Source: an uncultured Micrococcales bacterium (GTDB lineage: Bacteria > Actinomycetota > Actinomycetes > Actinomycetales > Microbacteriaceae). From it: a stretch of DNA of 14,987 nt. The stretch spans positions 1-14,987 of the forward strand of contig CAINTU010000179.1 of the NCBI GenBank assembly GCA_903853515.1, given 5' to 3'. The notes beneath the pieces were generated by a model. That model was not told the origin of the DNA. It saw only the letters and a program-made list of their open reading frames with translations, and made no database searches. This document shows, one piece after another, positions 14,268-14,987 of this stretch; position 1 is the stretch's first letter, and the number at the start of each line of letters is the position of its first letter. The position numbers and the translations under genes are program-made.

Positions 14268-14987
14268 ATGCGCATTATTTTCGCTGGCACGCCCCCTAAC
14301 GCTGCACATACCTTGAAAGCTCTGCATGGCTATGGCATCGAAATTGCACTCGTGCTCACTCGAACAGATTCTAAAGTCGGCAGAAAAGGTGAGATCGCCG
14401 AGTCAGCAGTTGCAGCGGCTGCTAGAGAACTTGGCCTAGAGGTTCATAAGGCAAACAAACTTGATGACAAAGCAGTGTCTGCAATTCGTGAAGCTAAAGC
14501 TGATTTCGCAATCGTTGTTGCCTATGGGGTGATTCTTAAGCAATCAGTAATCGACCTATTGTCTCTGGGTTGGTTTAACGTTCATTACAGCCTGTTGCCT
14601 GCCTATCGCGGAGCAGCTCCTGTTCAACACTCTCTCTTGAACCAAGACGCGATGACAGGTGTAACCGTTTTCAAAATTGACAGCGGGCTCGACACAGGTG
14701 AAATAGCAACACAGGTCGCAACCAAAATCGAGCCAGGCGAGAATGCTGGCGATCTGTTGGCGAGACTAACGGTATTGTCTGAATCGGTCTTGGTTGAAAT
14801 AGTGCCTTTGATTTCAGCCAATCTTGTCGATCTAAAGCCTCAATCAACCCAAGGCATCTCGTTGGCACCAAAGCTCGCCCGTGATAATTTCTTGCTAGAC
14901 GTCAGTTTTTCAGCCTCTCACAACCAGGCGATAGTAATGGCCGGCAACCCCGAGCCCATGGCGTATCTACAGATTAATAATCATGAC
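14268..14987 (+). CDS. fmt: Methionyl-tRNA formyltransferase, 5' part (3' end outside the window)
   Basis: Fmt formylates the initiator Met-tRNA. The reading frame starts at ATG 14268, two bases after the priA stop, and is open for 240 codons to the right edge; a full protein is about 310. The N-terminus is MRIIFAGTPPNAAHTLKAL. The formyltransferase active site is present: N104 and H106 in NVHYSLLPAYRGAAPVQ, and D142 in GLDTGE, with the 38-residue spacing seen in E. coli. The tRNA-contacting loop is less typical: GRKGEIAESAVA replaces the usual GR....PSPVK block. The last visible part enters the C-terminal tRNA-binding domain (LAPKLARDNFLLD). No strong ribosome binding site is seen, so translation may be coupled to priA. 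The priA-fmt order is widespread. Confidence 0.95.
   Translation, partial: MRIIFAGTPPNAAHTLKALHGYGIEIALVLTRTDSKVGRKGEIAESAVAAAARELGLEVHKANKLDDKAVSAIREAKADFAIVVAYGVILKQSVIDLLSLGWFNVHYSLLPAYRGAAPVQHSLLNQDAMTGVTVFKIDSGLDTGEIATQVATKIEPGENAGDLLARLTVLSESVLVEIVPLISANLVDLKPQSTQGISLAPKLARDNFLLDVSFSASHNQAIVMAGNPEPMAYLQINNHD

Overview
The window is a densely packed, one-directional stretch of core bacterial chromosome. All fourteen genes I can support lie on the + strand. The order efp, nusB, pyrR, pyrB, pyrC, carA, carB, pyrF, gmk, rpoZ, coaBC, metK, priA, fmt is the classic actinobacterial neighbourhood. Several proteins carry actinobacterial hallmarks: a PriA with no helicase motifs, a CarA glutaminase with a GICFGNQ nucleophile motif, and a long type-2 PyrF. 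G+C looks near one half by eye, which is low for the phylum. Together with the very tight packing this suggests a small-genome actinobacterium, perhaps a freshwater Microbacteriaceae of the Rhodoluna/Aquiluna kind. That placement is an inference.

Layout: positions 1-805 hold the 3' part of efp and all of nusB (translation and transcription machinery). An 80-base gap (806-885) then carries the control region of the pyrimidine operon. Positions 886-8972 are pyrR-pyrB-pyrC-carA-carB-pyrF, every junction overlapping by 1 to 11 bases. gmk overlaps pyrF and is followed by rpoZ, then coaBC. After a 56-base gap, metK, priA and the 5' part of fmt run to the end of the window.

How it works together: carA/carB make carbamoyl phosphate, pyrB condenses it with aspartate, pyrC closes the ring, and pyrF performs the final decarboxylation to UMP. 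The two middle steps (pyrD, pyrE) are not here. PyrR senses uridine nucleotides. The leader in front of pyrR contains a textbook PyrR-binding hairpin: hexaloop CUGUGA on a GC-rich upper stem, a purine-rich bulge, and a lower stem whose 3' strand is the pyrR Shine-Dalgarno sequence. This implies autogenous translational repression of the operon rather than the transcription attenuation known in Bacillus.

I found no mobile elements, CRISPR arrays, tRNA or rRNA genes, toxin-antitoxin or defence genes, and no convincing intrinsic terminator. No entirely new system is visible. The most informative signals are the PyrR RNA switch, the absence of the IHF-like gene (mihF) normally found between pyrF and gmk in actinobacteria, and the extreme compaction of the pyr operon.
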